Assembly: GCA_963920575.1 (NCBI GenBank)
Contig: OY986965.1
Coordinates: forward strand, 30,498,007 to 30,562,006
Source: Narthecium ossifragum
Lineage: Eukaryota; Streptophyta; Magnoliopsida; Dioscoreales; Nartheciaceae
Length of the DNA stretch: 64,000 nt
Direction: 5' to 3'
Shown here: one piece after another, positions 11,392 to 24,600 of the stretch
Layout: each line of letters begins with the position of its first letter
How positions within the stretch are numbered: the stretch's first letter is position 1
Notes under the pieces: generated by a model
Databases searched by the model: none
What the model was told of the DNA's origin: nothing
Seen by the model: the letters and a program-made list of their open reading frames with translations, nothing else
Program-made: the position numbers and the translations under genes

Positions 11392-12999
11392 TCAGATATT
11401 AAAGCCTAGAGCAGCAGAGAGCCCGGCAACTACTGGATATGCTCGGTCCACTAATGTCTTTCTCCTGCTGGTCTTCGGCGACGGCACCGTCCCGTCGTTG
11501 CCGGCGAGCACTCGATACTTATCCTTCCTCGTAAAGTTGGTGCACTCGAACCCGAGCTTCTGAGCCAGCAACCTCTGGACATGGTTGGCGACGTCGTAGG
11601 GGCTGCGGCCTGCCGAGCACGTCGCCTCTGCTGGCAGCTGGTCCAGAAACGTCACCTCGTAGGCTGGCCTGGGGTTCATCATGAAGAAGATCGGGTCCAT
11701 CGCCTTCCAACCCCTCGCCGTCGTCGCGTGAAAGAGTCCGACGCGGTAGTTCATGGCCACCGGCACGATGCTGTCCGTCAGCTCGGCGAAGAGCGCGCTG
11801 AACCTTAGCAAGAAGGGCTCGCGGCACGTCGTGCCTTCCGGACACACGACGAGGTCGCCCTTCGCGAGCTCGTTCTTTATGCGGTCGGCATCCACCTGGC
11901 GTTTCCGGCTTAGCCGGACGGTGGGGATCGGCGATATCATCTCGGTGAGACGGGAGATGGAGTAGGTGACGGCGGGGACCTGGCGGCCCAGGACCGTGGA
12001 GAGGACCACCGGGTCCATAAGGGTGCGATGACTACAAACGAAGAGAACGCCGCCGCGAGACCCGGAGGGCACCGGCGGGGGTTGGCCATGCACGATGATC
12101 TGGCCGCCAAGGGGGCCTATGGTGTACTGCATGAGCTGCATGGGGAGAACTACGCCGAGGGCAATGCGCGCGACAGCAAGGAGGATGCCGATGGGTATCC
12201 ATAGAATGATGAAGAGAGATACCAATGGCGTCGGACGGAGGACGAGCCGGCCGTCGTGGAAGATGACCGGCACTGGGCGGATCACCAGGTTGTCCCGTTT
12301 TCGATCGGCCACGAATGGTGCATACTGTTGCTCCTGCAATTTTATGAGTTGATTGGCGAGGTCAACATTAATCATGTGTGAGAAAATCTATTTTCATTCA
12401 AGTACATATAATTATTGATCCGAACTCACCTTGCATATGGATAATGGCGATACCGGCGACGCGTCACGGCCGAGTCCTACATCTGGCCGTTCATCGCCGA
12501 ACAACGCCTGGACCTGATCGGAGACTGGTGCCTTCTCTCTTTTAAGAAACCCGCTAGCATAGCCAAACCTATTAACCTCGAGCTCGCACCCGACCACCTC
12601 ATCTGCAAGCATGTGTTCTCTAAGGAACATCTCGACCATCAACCTCGGATATAACTTGGTAACAACCACCTTCCTCCTGTACGAGCTGAACACCGCCCAG
12701 GCCGCCATGTCGACGTCGTCCATGTAGAACTTCGGCAGCACGGCGCGAGCCACCGCCTCCATCTCCGACTCCCGGACACCGGCGACCGCCACGAACAGCA
12801 TCACCCGGAGGGCGATCTCGCCCATGCCGAGCAATTCGAGCAACCGGACCACAGGCCAGACAGCGAGGAGCAACGCGAACCGGAAAAGGCCGGATGTTTC
12901 GAACGCCATGAGCATGAAGTAGGGGAAGGGATCTTGGTTCTTGAGAAGCACACCTTCGAGCTCTGAAACTACGGAGCCTCTGCCCTCCATTGCCGTCAT
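11392..12999 (-). CDS. Glycerol-3-phosphate acyltransferase (plant GPAT family), 2 exons, 503 aa
   Basis: Exons are 12999-12430 and 12333-11392, joining as SICK|EQQYAPF in phase 0. The acyltransferase domain carries SHRTLMD (H292...D297), the middle motif around [22 protein letters not shown] (about 355-363) and a late VPVAMN motif. The C-terminal [13 protein letters not shown] stretch is family-typical. The family makes lysophosphatidic acid or 2-monoacylglycerol precursors of cutin and suberin at the ER. The N-terminal HAD-like region starts ELEGVLL, where bifunctional members have a DxDGT-type phosphatase motif, so phosphatase activity is probably absent. I cannot place it safely among GPAT1/2/3/6 subgroups. 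Hydrophobic segments flank [20 protein letters not shown]. Confidence 0.93.
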
Positions 13000-13065
13000 C
13001 TCCTTAATTCTACACTTGAACTTGGTGTAATGGAAGTGATTTGAATGTATTGAAACAGTAGTTGG

Positions 13066-13077
13066 CTATATATATAA
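13066..13077 (-). promoter_or_regulatory. TATA box of the GPAT gene
   Basis: On the minus strand this reads TTATATATATAG, about 70 bp upstream of the ATG at 12999. A run of this kind at that distance is consistent with a core promoter and a short 5' UTR. Confidence 0.45.
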
Positions 13078-15183
13078 TCGAACGGAAGTTAAAGGTGTTT
13101 GGGTTTGACCGTTTGCATGGATCTGGGGGGTATGAGCCGTTTACCTGATCGCAACTACCATTGAATGAATGAAAAGAGATATGGTCACACGTCACGCCAT
13201 GCTAAAGTGTCAAGAAATATAGAGAGGAAAGAGAGAGAGAGATAGAGGTGGGCTTTGCAAACCTAACATCCAGCAAACTCCCTCTACCGATCAGTTTGTA
13301 GGCTTTGTAGCTGAATTCCATGCTCTCAAGCTTCCTTGGTCGTGTCTTGAGCGGGCTTCTTGTACCGTTGTCTATACGTATGCTAGGAGATAGATGGTTT
13401 TCAATTTCCACAATTTTTCACCAAGTAATATACCTATTGTAATTTTTTGCCATTTAAGACTTCCATAAACCCATCTGCCACTTTAATTAGGACTCGGAAG
13501 GCTATTTTTTTATTTATGTTAGAACTCTTCTTTACCTTATATGACTTAAATGCCATTGTTACTTTACATGTCACTACTCATACATTAATTAATAACATAA
13601 AACCCACTTCTATCTGTATAATCATAAATAAAAAAAACCATTCATCTTCTTCCTCCCCCCACCATCTTCTTCGTTCTTCTAACCGAACCCATTCCTCCAC
13701 TACCATCCCCTCTCATTTTAATCCATGAACTCTTAAATTATGCCTCTCCTGCATCCCGCTTTCCACCCCTCAATAGTTTTCTTCTCATTTTTCAACTAAA
13801 GGCATTACTCAACATCATATTCTCTCATCTTTCAACACCCTCAACCATGGCATCTCTCCGGGCCATGGTTTTCTACTTCTTTTCATCTATCACATCACTT
13901 TACCATCATTTATGCAGGTATTCAACACCCGGTCCCCATTACTTTCAACTAAGCGCGTTACAATAACTCAACTCATTACTATAACAGCCCATTCGACCCA
14001 GCTGAGGGATATAGCTCTTTTAGAGAAACTTTTTAATTACTACCAAAAGTTCTTAACCGGATGCCATTATCAATTTTATTAGATCCAATTGAATCTCTTC
14101 GTTATTACATGCTTTGTTCTAGTCCCTGAAAACATCCCAAATTTAAAATTGGATTTTTCATACGACAATAAGAGCTTTCCTTATTTTGTGAAAGACTCTC
14201 TACATTTTAAAATTTTGCATTCTGATACGAAAGCTTATAGTTATTTTTCTAGTTGCCTATGGCATAGGGGAGCCCAATGCCCACCCTTTGACGTATCAAG
14301 CTCATAGTTTTAATCAATACGAAAGCTTATAGAAAGGCCATCACATGAGATGCTTCCGAGAGGTGAACCTTTCATTTCTTATTGGAAACATTAAAAGCCG
14401 AACCAAATTGATGCAATGTGATCAAATGGGCTTCAATTTCGTGAGGTCAAATGTCATCCTGGCCTAATTGGGACCCCAATCTAACAACATTGCACATGTT
14501 ATAGTGATCCAATTGGGCCATTCCATAGTTAGCAATGCCTTCCATAATACATGTATATCATCACATGATTCTTGTGACCAAGAGAGGTAATAACGCAGAT
14601 ATCAACAAAGCTATTCCAATCCTAATCTGGTTTTTTCTGGCAGAGCAACGGACAAAAAATCCTATCGAATATCTCCGGAGAATCCAAGGCGAGAAGGAGG
14701 TCTTAAAAAACCGGACCGCGGGGTCTTAATCTTAAGTACTGTACCTTTCACGTGACCCACCAGGAGCACGTGAGATACGCTACCCGGGGCCCACAGGATT
14801 TTGTGTTTTTTCCGGGGGGCTTTTTGTTAAAGTGCGAGCTTGGATATGACCACATCTTAGTTTGGGCTCGACCAATGGGTGCTCTCGTCGGGTCCAATTC
14901 GCGACGGCGCCCATCGTTTTCGTACGAAATTTTGGACTCGCGACTCGTGTCGTTGGTTGCATGCGCTTTTTAAATCCCGGGCATTTAATGCCGGGATAGC
15001 CTCGCAATTAATTAGTGGGTTTAAACCCTAAGGTGGTTGTCCTTGCATGCACTTATCATTGCCCGGAACCATCGGAACCGCCGGTTTTCCCATCGGACGG
15101 TCTCCGTCGCCAGGGGGTTTGTGCTTATCAGGCCCTTCTCGTGCTTTTCGGGCGTGTTTCTCTCTCCTCTGTCCGTTACCTTT
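13078..15183. other. Intergenic, no gene recognised
   Basis: About 2 kb between the GPAT promoter and the Pumilio leader. AT-rich with a C/T-rich stretch near 13640-13930. Short open frames show no recognisable domain. The distal part (about 14750-15180) becomes GC-richer and probably holds the Pumilio promoter. Confidence 0.4.
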
Positions 15184-15225
15184 TCTGTCTCTGTCTCTGT
15201 CTCTGTCTCTGTCTCTCCCTCTCGC
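15184..15225. repeat. CT-rich microsatellite in the Pumilio leader
   Basis: Repeats of CTGTCT, about five units, followed by CTCCCTCTC, in the presumed 5' UTR of the Pumilio gene. Pyrimidine tracts of this kind are common in plant 5' leaders. Confidence 0.6.
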
Positions 15226-15623
15226 TATACCTCGAACGCGACGGCTCGGAGCAGAGCAGTGGCTGCGGGAGTGGTGGTGGATTGGAGGCGTGGTCTATAG
15301 AGCTATAGAGCGCTGTGGCCTGTGGGAGGAGAAAGATCCATTCTTGCACGGGGAATCGATCGATTCGGTGCTCGGCTCGGCGCCACCGGACGCCTCCGGT
15401 GAAGTCTGGTGCGGGTTCAAGAACCTTGAGCTGGGGATTTGGAGTTCTGGTAATAGGGAGTGGGTTGAATCGAGGTTTTTCTGGAGAAAGATTCTATCTT
15501 GGGAGCTCGAGCTTGGAGTTGCTTTCCGAGCTCTTCTGGGTTATATGCTTCTTGACTGCTGAGGTTCGCCTTTCCGTTTTAGCTTTATCTTGCGATTGTT
15601 TTATTGCTCTTATTCGATCGCTG

Positions 15624-18600
15624 ATGTCGCGGGCGAGTATGTTGCCGGAGTTGGGGGTGGGGTTCGGCGGGAATGCTGTCTCCGGCGGCGAGGACCTGGG
15701 ATTGCTCCTTAGGGAGCAGTGGCGGGTGCGGGATGGAGGCGATCGTGAGGAGCTGAACCTTTATAGGAGCGGCTCCGCTCCAACTGCCGTTGAAGGGTCT
15801 CGGGTCGCCGCCGGCGGGCTTTCCGACCGCCGGAGTGGTGCCGGCTTGCCGCCGGAGAAGGAGCCAGACCCTCCGTATCTCGCGTTCTTCAATGCTCTTG
15901 CGAACGCCAAACCTTACGAGCCTCAGAGATACCAGGCTGGAAGCTCGGCGGTGAGAGGAGCAATGGACATACGGGGTTTGGTTGGGGACGAGAGTGGTGA
16001 ATCGCTCTTCTCAATGCAGCCGCGTTTCAATGAGCGAAGGGATGGAAGCGAGGCGCAGTCGAGGAGGTCGCCGGATTTGTTGGATGGCGAAAGAGATGTT
16101 CTAATCGGATATCGGGATTCGGCAGATGGCGAGAGAAGCCTCACCGATATCTTTCAGGTGAAATATTCAAATTTTAATATTTATAACTGCCTAATGTGCC
16201 AATTTAATTATGTTTCTGCACAAGTTTAACATGATTGTATTTGATTGTGCTTACAAATTTTGATCTTGTTTAGTTAGAGATTCCTTATCTTTTTGAACGT
16301 TTCCAACATTGTTGGGTCTGCAACGGCTAGGAAGGAGCGAGTTTCTCTACTTTGTTACTCCAAGGGACATTTGCATTCGCTCGAAGAAGGGCAGGTTCTT
16401 CATAGTGTGGCATTGATGCAGATTCTTCTTTAGTTATCGTCTTTTTATATTCTGTATCTATATGTTTGCAGCAAAAGCAGTGCTTATTATGGCTATTCAG
16501 GAATTAAGATGTCTATGTGAACGGGAAGAAAGTACATTTCTGGTGTGATTTGCTGATAAGATAGTTGTACAGGATGGTGTCTCAATGAAGACTAAGATGG
16601 CTGTAATTGGAGATATCTACAAGATTCACTGGTGAAAGGATAACGATTCATTGAAGAATGTTTTAAAGATATTTCAAAAGGCATTGTCTGTTGACAACTG
16701 ATCATGAAATGATATGATAGACATTAAGAAAGGTACATTGAATCAACAGTACATGATCATTGAAGTTTAAGTTTGGTTACAGAATGACTTGTATGCAGTT
16801 GCAGAGGTAAAGATACGTCAAGAAATGCGGTGTGCCCTCCAATTGGTTTTCTAGGGATTTATTTAAAGTGAAGATATATGAAACATAAGTGGTTTCAAAT
16901 GATTATGTTCGAGGTATAATAGTTTGAAGGTTAGTGGGCAGAGACATGATATCTGTTGTGTAGGGTGTAGTTGAGCATTGTGAGCTCTCATTTCAGATCA
17001 AGAAAAGGAATGGACTTATCCAAAAAAACGAAGCCTTAAAGGACAGTAGCTAGGCAATAAATCCACAAATGAAGTGTTATTCTCTGAACTGGATATGGCA
17101 CCGAGCTAGGAGATTCCTATCATCAAGAAATCCACACATGCAGTGTTAGTCTCTGAACTGATTTACCTTCATCATAATTTGGATAAGATGAATGTAGGAA
17201 AAAAAGGATGGAAGTGATTACCAGGCCTTTAACAAGGATATTAGCATCGCTTGATTATCTTTCATTTTCAGACGAAATGCATGCGGCTGAAAAGGATACA
17301 TGTGAAGAAGAAGAAGAAGAAGATGCATGCTGCATATTAATGTTTGCTTTGAATATGCTTCCTGAATGAATAAAGAGTTTTAGAGCAAGCACATACTGTG
17401 ACATATAATTCAGTTTTAAATGAAGAAACTACCATTGTCTTGCCAATTAAGCTTTTGTTTAACAGATCAGCAGTATCACATGTGGAGATGTGGTACACTC
17501 CTGATGTTTATTGAATTCATCTTTCTTGTATAATTTGCTGTTCACGGAAGATCACATTAAACTTTGAAAACCCACTTCTGTTTGTGTGCTTTTGACTTAA
17601 TGATGCAGGCTGTCAGCTAGAACTGGTTAGGAAGATAGATGAAAGGGAAGAGGAAAGAGGGGAAGGAGGGGAAGAGAGGGGGAGAAGGAGAAGGAAGGGG
17701 AACCAGGAGAGAGAAGCTGAGAGAGAGTAGCTTAGAGGATAGCAAATATGTTTTCATTCATCAATATCCCTTCATACAAGACCTAGGGCTCTCTTATATA
17801 AGAGAGATAACATGACTTGACCAAGAATGGCTCAAGTCCAAAACACAACATGACTTGACCATGTCTAATGGTTCAAGTCCGAAATATAACAATGACAAAT
17901 ACATAACTAAAATGCATATAAATCAAGTCCAAAAGTAGCATAGGTGCTTCTCTAATCAGATGCACTCATCATAAATGATCTGACTCGATCTGGATCTCAA
18001 TCTGAATCTGATGTCCGCATCACTTAACTAGTGAAATTATTCTCTTGATACACACGAGTCAATTTGCTTATCTGCCTCACTCTGTTCTCCGTTTATCCCC
18101 AATAGTTTATTAGTGCTATGATTCCATCTAGCTATTTCATTTTTGTTTTGTTCATCTTTCATCATTGTGGCCCCTGTTCAGCTGAATATTTAATCTTCTT
18201 CACATAGGGAATATTTATGCTGAGTGATATTTTTAGTACCAGTCCTTTATCTTTGCCTTTCCTGGTCCTTTTATCATCACCCAATTTTATCCTACAATTC
18301 TTAGTTTTCTGTGCATTATTCTCCTTCTGAGTCATCTACCTTCCCACAACTAAGTTGCCTTGACTCATTCTAATTTCTTTAAACCTATTTTTTCTGTGTT
18401 GAAGTAACGTTCTAAATCAATTTTGTGGCTTCTTATATGATATTTGGAAGTTGCATATGCAAGATGGAGAATTTTAAGTTACTAGGTTATGCTTTAAGTT
18501 TCCTATTTAGTGCTCAAAAATGTGTAATTACTAAAATTTGCTATCGACTGTACTTATACCATGTGAATCATTGCATCTGCTCATCTTTTACCTTACTTAC

Positions 18601-21600
18601 AAGTTTCAGCTATTTATTTGTTCTGCACATTTGCCTTTTAATTTGATAGTACAAAGACCGCCTCTTCGGTGTTTTCTCCTAGGTTGGTAGATAATTGTTC
18701 TTCAGGTCTCCCTTTTTTAGCTCCTTCAAGTGATTCATTGTCTATTTAAACTGCAGGATGAACTTGGCCGTGGAGCTCCTCTTTTAGGTTTTCCATCTCG
18801 CCAAGCAACTTGGAATGTCTCGAATGATTTTATTGAGCCATTAGATTCTCTCAACAATCAGCTTGCTCTACAGCAGGAGATGGCATCTGTAGATGAGTTT
18901 GGGCATGGAAGAAATGTCCAAAGTGCTGCTGGACTTCAACATAATAGTCTATTAGCATCTCAAAATTTTGCCTCTGTTCCAGCCTCATCTATTACAAGGA
19001 GCGTCGCTCGTGATTATCATCTGATGGAAAGGGCTCCTAGCTCCCGCCTTTGGCGTTTTGGTGCAATGTCTGGAGCTGCTGATATGGGAATGAATAGTGG
19101 TTCTTGCTCCTTCAATGGTGTCTCACCAGGCATGGTTGAACCTGATGATCTTGTAGATGCTTTATCAGGCATGAGGCTGTCAAGAGAAGGTGTGTTGCAT
19201 GGCACTGATTTTGCATCCTCAAGGCTTCAACAAGAATTTCATCATGATCTTTTTCAAGATTGTCATGATAGTAAACAGACTGACCACCACATTAAAAAGC
19301 ATCCATTATGGAGAAGTTCTGAGCAGGGTCATTTAGGTGCATCCTCTGTTCCTCATTCTACAATGTCCTTGTATCCTCACTACGTCAAGGGTGTTGGGGG
19401 TAAGATGGATATCAGAAAAGTAACTTCGAGACCTGATGCGCTGGTTGAGCTGCATAAGCGTAGTTTTTCACCTTCAAGTTCGCGCCCTAAAGCACCTTTT
19501 GCAGCCTCAATATCTAACTCAGGTAATTATCCTGCTTAGAACAGGAATACTAGTCGAACAAATGCAACCTTTTTAAGAAATTGATCAACTTTTTAAAAAT
19601 CTAATATCTGCATGATTAGGCTGATTTGATAAATGCTATTGTTGCAGGATGCCTGTCTCATCATTTTGACAATGCTGTACCCGGATCTGCTATGGCATCC
19701 CCTAGCATGGACCCCCGGCCAACAACGGCAGGTTTCTTTGCGGGACCAAGTTTAGCCAGAGCAGCAGATTTGCAAAATCTCAGCAGAATGGAGAGTTCTG
19801 CAGCAGCAGGTGCACAGCAGATGCCCTTTGCTGACCAGCATTATATACAATATCCAAGGGAACCTGAATTTGCCACTCAAGTTTCACGAGGAAATCCTTC
19901 AAAGGGCAATCCATATATGAATTCACATGATAAAGCTTACTCTGATCCAGTGCTTCCACCACAGAGATTATATGGCATGCCATTTCTTGGTAACTCTGTG
20001 TGTTTACATCATAATTACCATGAAACTCCTCCTTTTGGCCTTCATGTGCCATATCCAGGAAGCCCTTTAGCAAGTTCCAATCTTCCTTCATCTCCAGCTG
20101 GACCTGGTAGTCCTCTTGGGCTTGGTGAGCGTAATATGCGGTTTTGTTGTTCTCACCTCCCTCCATCTCCAGCTGGACCTAGTAGCCCTCTTGCGCATGG
20201 TGAGCGTAGCATGCGTTTTCCTTCTGGTCTGGGACTAAGTGGAGGTGGTTTGGTCTCCTGGCACTCAGATTCTCCTGGAATGGTGGATGAAGGGTTTCCA
20301 CCGTCGCTCCTAGAAGAGCTTAAAGCAAACAAGACCAGATCTTCTGAGCTCTCTGAGATTGCTGGCCATGTTGTTGAGTTCAGGTATCCTCTACTTGCAT
20401 TCTGATCGAGACATTTTAAAAACTCAATAGGATTTATGGGCAATAAAGTGAGTGAAGCATAAACGCAGTAGTGTCCACACTCTTCTCACAAGGATAAAAA
20501 GGACCCTGTAACATAGTCCATGTTTGCTGCTTATGATCCTCTTATAGCTCATGGGAAACTCAGGTACAGTGGACACTGAAGGCATGCAAAACCTGTTAGA
20601 AGTTCGAGAAGCAGACCAAAAAAAAAACTCTCACTTTCCTATTAGAATCTTGCCTTCTTTGTTTCATGAGTTTAGCAGAGTTCTGCATTGTGCATCATAG
20701 CTTAGTATGGGACCACTATTTAAGCTACATGTCTTATTTTATTGCGGGGTGTAGCTTACAAATATTTTGTCAGTATGATTTTGTGAAACATCTAACTATA
20801 TTTTGGACATTGAACTTGTACTATGAATATTCTCATTCGCATTAATTTATTAGGGCATCTGATTAGTAAGTTATTTCAAATGTTTGTGTGTACAGCTCTG
20901 ATCAATATGGAAGCCGTTTCATCCAGCAAAAACTTGAGACAGCCACAGCTGGAGAGAAAAATATGGTTTTTGAAGAAATCAGGCCTCATGCTCTTTCCCT
21001 AATGACGGATGTATTTGGAAATTATGTGGTCCAGAAGGTATTTTTTTTTCTGTGCCTGTGCCTTGATTGCTTATCTCATATGGCTTTGTCATTTTTCAAG
21101 GTGCTTGATTTAAGCATGACTTGTGAGTTGGCCTGTCTGTTAGTTTTTTGAGCATGGCACAGCAACTCAGATACGGGAGCTAGCTAATCAGGTTTATGGG
21201 CATGTGTTGGCTCTTAGCCTCCAGATGTATGGCTGTAGAGTAATCCAGAAGGTACTTTTACTGAAGAAATTCTCATTGTTGATGTTCTTAATTATGATGT
21301 ATCTATCAGTGATCATAGACACTAGATAGCTTATCTGTTTGCTGATAGAGAACATCTTTCTTTCCACATTCTATACTTAGATTTCTGGGTTGTATCTTGA
21401 CTCTTTGATAATCCTTTTTACAACTTGTCTTTGCGTTAACAACAAATGTTCATAGCATTGCTGTTTGTTTCCAGCTTTTCTGCCCATTCCCATGCAGTCT
21501 ATATTTTGCAGCTATTTCCTTGGTTTAAATTGTTTTTGTATATCTCAAATGTTGCAGATTTTTTTTTTTGACAAATTGAGCCCGCAGGCTATTCCACCCT

Positions 21601-24600
21601 AGCCTCAATTACATGAGCTAGAACAACAACCACCCTCGCGCTCTGTCCGCGCGAGCCTATCAGCTCTACAATTTTCCTCTCTAGGAATGTACATAATTTG
21701 ACAACTAGAACAACTCCCAATTAACCACCAAATGTTTTGAACTATCTGTCGGCCGTCGGTGTCCAGCGGCATGCTTTCGTTGATCATTTTGACAGAGAAC
21801 AAAGAGTCACTCTCCACCATGAACATCTTTCCACCCCGCTTCATACCCTCAACAATGGCCCAATAAATACCCAACAGTTCAGCTTGCAGAACAGAGGAAG
21901 CAGTGACCTTCCTGCTTGCACTCCAAGAGATCATGTCCTCCTCCCCACAACAAACAACAGCAACTCCAGCCAAACCAAGAGAAGACATACTAACAGAGGC
22001 ATCTACCTGCAGTCTCATACCTTGCCATTGTCCCCTCGTGCAAGGAGGTTGCACATGGCGTGGATTACTCCTCATGAACTCACGAACCTGCCATTTAATA
22101 GACCTCGCAACATCCTTAACACACACAGCACCTTCACCAAAAACAATCTCACATCTACACTTCCACAACATCCACATAGTGTACACCACAGCCGAATTTA
22201 ATAAGACATCTTTTTCCCCTTTGCATTTCCTTTTCAACAAACCAAAGCAGTAGTTCAATGTCAGCAACTGCAGGTTAATACCAGAGTCCTGTAAAACTAT
22301 GCTCCACACCTCTTTAGCTACTATGCATTCAAAAAACAAGTGCTCCAATGTTTCATCTTCAATTTTGCAGCAGGGGCAACACTTGTCACTAGTAAGATGT
22401 AGGTTCCATAGCTATGTACGAGTGGCAATTTTTCCATGCGCTAGCTTCCACAGAAACTGCTTAGTCCTAGGCCCAGCAGGGACCTTCCAGATAGACCACC
22501 AGTCAACATAATTGGCCTTTATCTTCACCTCCTTGGATTCTAAGAATTGATAGCATGATGAAGAAGTAACACTGCCATCCTTGTTCCACATCCATCTAGG
22601 ATTAGGCTTCTCATTTGTATTAACATGCAAACATCTGATCTCTTCTATCAAACTTGGATGACAAAAGGGGATCAAAGAGTCGAAATCCCATTCTCCTGAG
22701 TCCTGCAGAAAATCGCCCACCATCACTTTGTCAAAATTCGCCTCCATAGAGATAAGAGTTGGCATTTTGCATAGGGGGCTGTCTAGTAACCACCAATCCT
22801 GCAATACATTAGCTCTACATCCCGAGTGAATATTCCATCTTAAACCCTCTCTAAGATTACCTGCTGCAGCACAAATAGTTCTCCAAAGAGCAGAACATTT
22901 TGATGGAGGCTTTACTTTCGGCAGATACTCATGGACTCCATATTTTGCTCATACCACATCAATCCAAATTGAGTTACTCTCCTTCAGTAAACCTGCAGCC
23001 TGCTTCATTCTAAGGGCTCGCTGCCACCTGCTAAGATCTTTGATCCCCAATCCCCCCTCCAAGCGGTGCCGACAGACATTATCCCAAGCAACCACGGATA
23101 GCCCTCCTCGACGCCCTTGCCATAGAAAGGTTCTGGCCATAGCAGAGATGCTGTTAAGGATGGACTGAGGTACCGGCATTGTGGACATAACAAAAAGAGG
23201 AAGAGATTGGATCACCGACTGAATTAGTGCAACCCTTCCCACTTCAGATAGTTTCCTAGCCTTCCAGGACAGCAGCTTGGCTTCGACAGCTTCCACTATG
23301 AAGTTGAAATGATGTGGCTTGAGCCTTTGGACATTGAGGGGAACCCCCAAATATCTCCAAACTTTTTTGCTCACCCCAGACTTAAGATATCTGATGGTCC
23401 TTCGCTTTCTTTGCTTTGAAGTTTTGGGAGAAAACTTCACACTGGATTTGCTGGGATTTACTTGCAAACCAGACAAAGCTTTAAATCTTCTAAGTATGTT
23501 GTTAAGCTTCATGGCCTCCTCTCTTCCAGCTTTGGTAACAAAAAGACAATCATCCGCAAAAAGCAGATGACTAATCTTCATTCTCCCTCTATTAAATTTG
23601 ACCCCTTCGAGCTCTAATAGTGGCTGTCTCAACAGTCTTGTTAGTACCTCTTGTACCAAAAGAAAAAGATAAGGAGAGATCGGATCACCTTGACGCAGGC
23701 CTCTTTGTGAATGGAATTGCTTCGACACCCTTCTATTGACAATGATAGAGAACCTTGGAGTAGTGACACACTCCATTACCCATGCTATCCACTGCGCAGG
23801 AAATTGCATAACCTCCATAACTCTTCTCAAGAAGCTCCAGCTCACTGAATCGTAGGCTGAGCTGAGATCAGCTTTCACATCCATAAGCGGATCCTTCTTT
23901 TCAGCAATCCTGACTGAGTGCAATAATTCATGCGCAACCCCAATGTTATCAGCAATTGAGCGACCACTGATGTAAGCAGATTGTTCAGGACTCACCAGGT
24001 CACACAAGAATGGCTTGAGACGATTGGCTAAGATAGAAGACACCACCTTGTAGCTGACGTTACATAGGCTGATTGGGTGAAACTCCTTAAGTCTTCTAGG
24101 ATTGGTAGTTTTCGGAATGAGGGAGATGAAGCAATCATTCCATCCGTTGGGTAATTTGCCAGTTAGAAAGAAACTTTTGATCACCTTGAGCAAGCTTTCT
24201 CCCACAATGTCCCAGTGCATCAGATAGAACTCAGCAGGCAACCCATCTGGCCCAGCACATTTATTCCTCCCCATCTCCTCAAGAGCTGCTCTAACCTCAT
24301 TTTCACAAACATCATCAGATAAAGCTTCACGCCCATCCTCTGACAGTGCAGGCAATTCAGGTAAATGATGCACTACCCGACTATCATTGTTCCTCCAAAG
24401 TTGCTTGAAGTGCTGAAGAAAAGTTTGTGAAACTTCCTCTTGGCCTTCCCTCAAGATCCCATCCTCACCTATAACTTCCTGCACTTTGGATCTATGAGTT
24501 CTGTCACTAAGTGATCTGTGAAAGAAACTCGAGTTCATGTCACCACCTTTTATCCAATCCTCCCGACGATGCTGAGATACATATGAGTTATGTCTCGCTT

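Noticed and set aside
15315..15623. In-frame upstream extension of the Pumilio exon 1
   Set aside because: The family N-terminus fits the ATG at 15624, and the upstream sequence has no resemblance to Pumilio proteins.
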